Made by a program: the position numbers and the translations under genes | Source of the DNA: Kangiellaceae bacterium | Lineage (GTDB): Bacteria; Pseudomonadota; Gammaproteobacteria; Enterobacterales; Kangiellaceae | NCBI GenBank assembly: GCA_026196875.1 | Contig: JAPHTP010000009.1 | Span: 1-64,000, forward strand | Direction: 5' to 3' | DNA length: 64,000 bases | Part shown: positions 62,624 through 64,000 of the stretch, in pieces | Position numbering within the stretch: the stretch's first letter is position 1 | Layout: each line of letters opens with the position of its first letter | Notes under the pieces: model-generated | What the model saw: the letters and a program-made list of their open reading frames with translations, nothing else | Databases searched by the model: none | Told to the model about the DNA's origin: nothing

Positions 62624-62707
62624 TAAGATCTCCTCACGGTTTCCAGTTACTACAAGTTTTTAGTTCGCTTGATTTAATTACCAAACCACTAAAATAGCTT
62701 TAGTAAC
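62624..62707 (-). promoter_or_regulatory. rpsF leader with possible S6:S18 autoregulatory fold
   Basis: On the minus strand, GTTACTA (62707-62701) can pair with TAGTAAC (62652-62646); past a bulged G, three more pairs follow. An ACCG lies shortly after the 3' arm, just before the ribosome site. In many bacteria the S6:S18 complex binds an rpsF leader stem with a nearby CCG. The match here is by general layout only. Confidence 0.35.
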
Positions 62708-62790
62708 AAGGAGTTAGGTCAGATTGTAAATAATTGAGGCCAATCTAATATCAAACAGATAAAACATTGGACTCGGTTTAAGAGCGCGGG

Positions 62791-62819
62791 ATTATACGGG
62801 CCTTAAGCCGCTAATGCAA
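62791..62819 (-). promoter_or_regulatory. Promoter of the rpsF operon
   Basis: On the minus strand, TTGCAT and a perfect TATAAT are separated by 17 bp and followed by a GC-rich discriminator (CCCGCGC), as in stringently controlled ribosomal promoters. Confidence 0.75.
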
Positions 62820-62860
62820 TGTTTTCGCAGCCTGGAGCGCGATAAATTACTCAGAATAGA

Positions 62861-64000
62861 TTAAATAGCCTCTTCAGCAATGGTTCGAATTGCACCGGTT
62901 ATCTTGGACAGCTGTTCAGAGGAAACAATATAAGGCGGCATTGTATACACCAGTTTTCCAAAAGGCCTTAGCCAAACTCCCAGCTCAACCAAGCGAGGAA
63001 CTACCCTATGCATGTCGACCGGCTCGCCCAGCTCCACCGCACCTACTGCACCAATCACTCTGACATCAGCTACGGAATGAAGGGATTTTAATGGTTCTAA
63101 CTCGTTTTTTAGTTGCCTTTCTATGGTAGCTATTGTCGACTTCCAGTCAGATTGAGTAAGAAGCTCTAAATTCTTACAAGCCACCGCGCACGCTAAGGGA
63201 TTCCCCATGAACGTAGGCCCATGCATAAGGTTACCTGAGCCATAATTGCTGATAACCTCCGCTACTCTGCGAGACGCAATAGTCGCAGCCAATGACATAT
63301 AACCGCCGGTAATTGCTTTGCCAACGCACAGGATGTCGGGCGCGACTTCCGCGTGTTCGTAAGCAAACATAGCCCCTGTTCGACCGAAACCAGTAGCTAT
63401 CTCATCGAAAATGAGTAAAACATTATGCTCATCACATAGACTTCGAACCTGCCTTAAATACTCGGGGTGATAGGCACGCATCCCTCCAGTTCCCTGGAGA
63501 ATAGGTTCGAGAATTACGCCGGCAATCTCTTGGTGATTTTCGTCAAGGCTTCTTTTAAATTCATCTATATCCGACTCAACCCATTGGTCATGAAAACCAC
63601 ATTTAGGTGCGTCAACAAAGAAATGCTTCGGTAGCACTCCGTCAAACATTGAGTGCATTCCGGTGTCTGGATCACATACCGACATTGCACCGAAAGTATC
63701 TCCATGATAACCATTTTTTAAGGTTAAAAACTTGGTCTTTTTAGAGTTATTTTGAGAAAACCAGTATTGGACAGCCATTTTTAAGGCGACTTCTACCGAT
63801 ACGGAACCCGAATCTGCTAAAAACACGCATTCTAGCGAATCGTGGGTCATTTCAACTAGTTTCCTAGCAAGTGAAATGGCTGGCTGGTGTGTTAAGCCAC
63901 CGAACATCACATGGCTTACCTTATCGATTTGGTCTTTAGCTGCTTTATTCAATTCAGGGTGATTATAGCCGTGGATTGTTGACCACCAAGATGACATACC
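62861..64000 (-). CDS. bioA: Adenosylmethionine-8-amino-7-oxononanoate aminotransferase (5' end outside window)
   Basis: About 380 residues are visible; roughly 45-50 N-terminal residues lie beyond the right edge. This PLP enzyme uses SAM as amino donor to make 7,8-diaminononanoate in biotin synthesis. The visible part starts GMSSWWSTIHGYNHPELN as in E. coli BioA. It includes VFLADSGSVSVEVALKMA, NGYHGDTFGAMSVCDP, the PLP-contact DEIATGFGRTG, the Lys in CVGKAITGG, and MHGPTFMGNPLACAVA. Other bio genes are not in view. Confidence 0.95.
   Translation of the reverse strand, partial: GMSSWWSTIHGYNHPELNKAAKDQIDKVSHVMFGGLTHQPAISLARKLVEMTHDSLECVFLADSGSVSVEVALKMAVQYWFSQNNSKKTKFLTLKNGYHGDTFGAMSVCDPDTGMHSMFDGVLPKHFFVDAPKCGFHDQWVESDIDEFKRSLDENHQEIAGVILEPILQGTGGMRAYHPEYLRQVRSLCDEHNVLLIFDEIATGFGRTGAMFAYEHAEVAPDILCVGKAITGGYMSLAATIASRRVAEVISNYGSGNLMHGPTFMGNPLACAVACKNLELLTQSDWKSTIATIERQLKNELEPLKSLHSVADVRVIGAVGAVELGEPVDMHRVVPRLVELGVWLRPFGKLVYTMPPYIVSSEQLSKITGAIRTIAEEAI

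Noticed and set aside
1-64000. CRISPR array, integron or rRNA operon
   Set aside because: No regularly spaced direct repeats, attC-like series or rRNA sequence were seen on reading the window.

Overview
The window is typical chromosomal DNA of a moderately AT-rich, marine-type gammaproteobacterium. Family-level guess: the Oceanospirillales/Kangiella side of the class. The basis is gene order (recA...recX-alaS-csrA-tRNA-Ser-tRNA-Arg; map-glnD-dapD-arsC-like-dapE; rpsF-rpsR-rplI-dnaB-alr), CCA-encoding tRNAs, families largely confined to Gammaproteobacteria (DUF2835, DUF2897, DUF2333, DUF3718, RlmG), and PPi-dependent rather than ATP-dependent phosphofructokinase. No prophage, IS transposase, CRISPR array or defence island was seen. 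The genus is not certain.

Layout. 1-3181: a DUF1329/DUF1302 outer-membrane pair (DUF1329 cut by the window edge), then DUF2835 and a DUF2799 lipoprotein. 3371-12304: tRNA-Arg, tRNA-Ser, csrA, alaS, recX, a DUF4136 lipoprotein, a large TonB-dependent receptor and recA, all on the minus strand. 12305-15046: a WYL regulator with palindromic upstream DNA, and a PuuB-like FAD oxidoreductase. 15273-22071: a plus-strand run of map, glnD, dapD, an ArsC/Spx-like protein, dapE, an M15 peptidase and a DUF2897 protein. 22079-33943: a lone receiver, rlmG, a YajG-like lipoprotein, an outer-membrane barrel, an ABC-2 exporter, an AmpG-like permease, a PanE-like reductase, a 285-bp inverted-repeat-bounded element, a degenerate histidine kinase, a second lone receiver and an RluA-type pseudouridine synthase. 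34021-37814: a second ABC-2 exporter, ubiX and mpl. 38058-44442: a pyrophosphate neighbourhood (pfp, hppA, ppa) with a TonB-like protein and an HPt/HD-GYP-like protein inside it. 44513-52853: a TPR protein, an ECF sigma/anti-sigma-like/DUF4097 module, DUF2333, a PCu(A)C copper chaperone, pspC-pspA and dusA. 53204-58151: tandem DUF3718 paralogs separated by three terminator-like hairpins, an orphan adenylation enzyme and a chemoreceptor with a sigma-28-like promoter. 58441-64000: yjbQ, alr, dnaB, rplI, rpsR, rpsF and bioA (5' end outside the window).

How the genes work together. Several genes converge on the cell wall: dapD/dapE make diaminopimelate, alr makes D-alanine, the AmpG-like permease and Mpl recycle muropeptides, and the M15 enzyme trims peptides. 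Glycolytic PPi use (Pfp), PPi-driven ion pumping (HppA) and soluble PPi hydrolysis (Ppa) lie within 6.5 kb of each other. Signalling parts are scattered and partly degenerate: a kinase-like protein has lost its phospho-accepting His and G2 box, an HPt domain is fused to an eroded HD-GYP-like domain, and two receivers stand alone.

Most of the window is ordinary. The points most worth a second look are the inverted-repeat element at 30174-30462, the pseudo-kinase, the triple hairpin between the DUF3718 paralogs, the palindromes in front of the WYL regulator, and the separation of recA from recX. Start codons were moved from the longest open frame where a Shine-Dalgarno sequence or family length argued for it.
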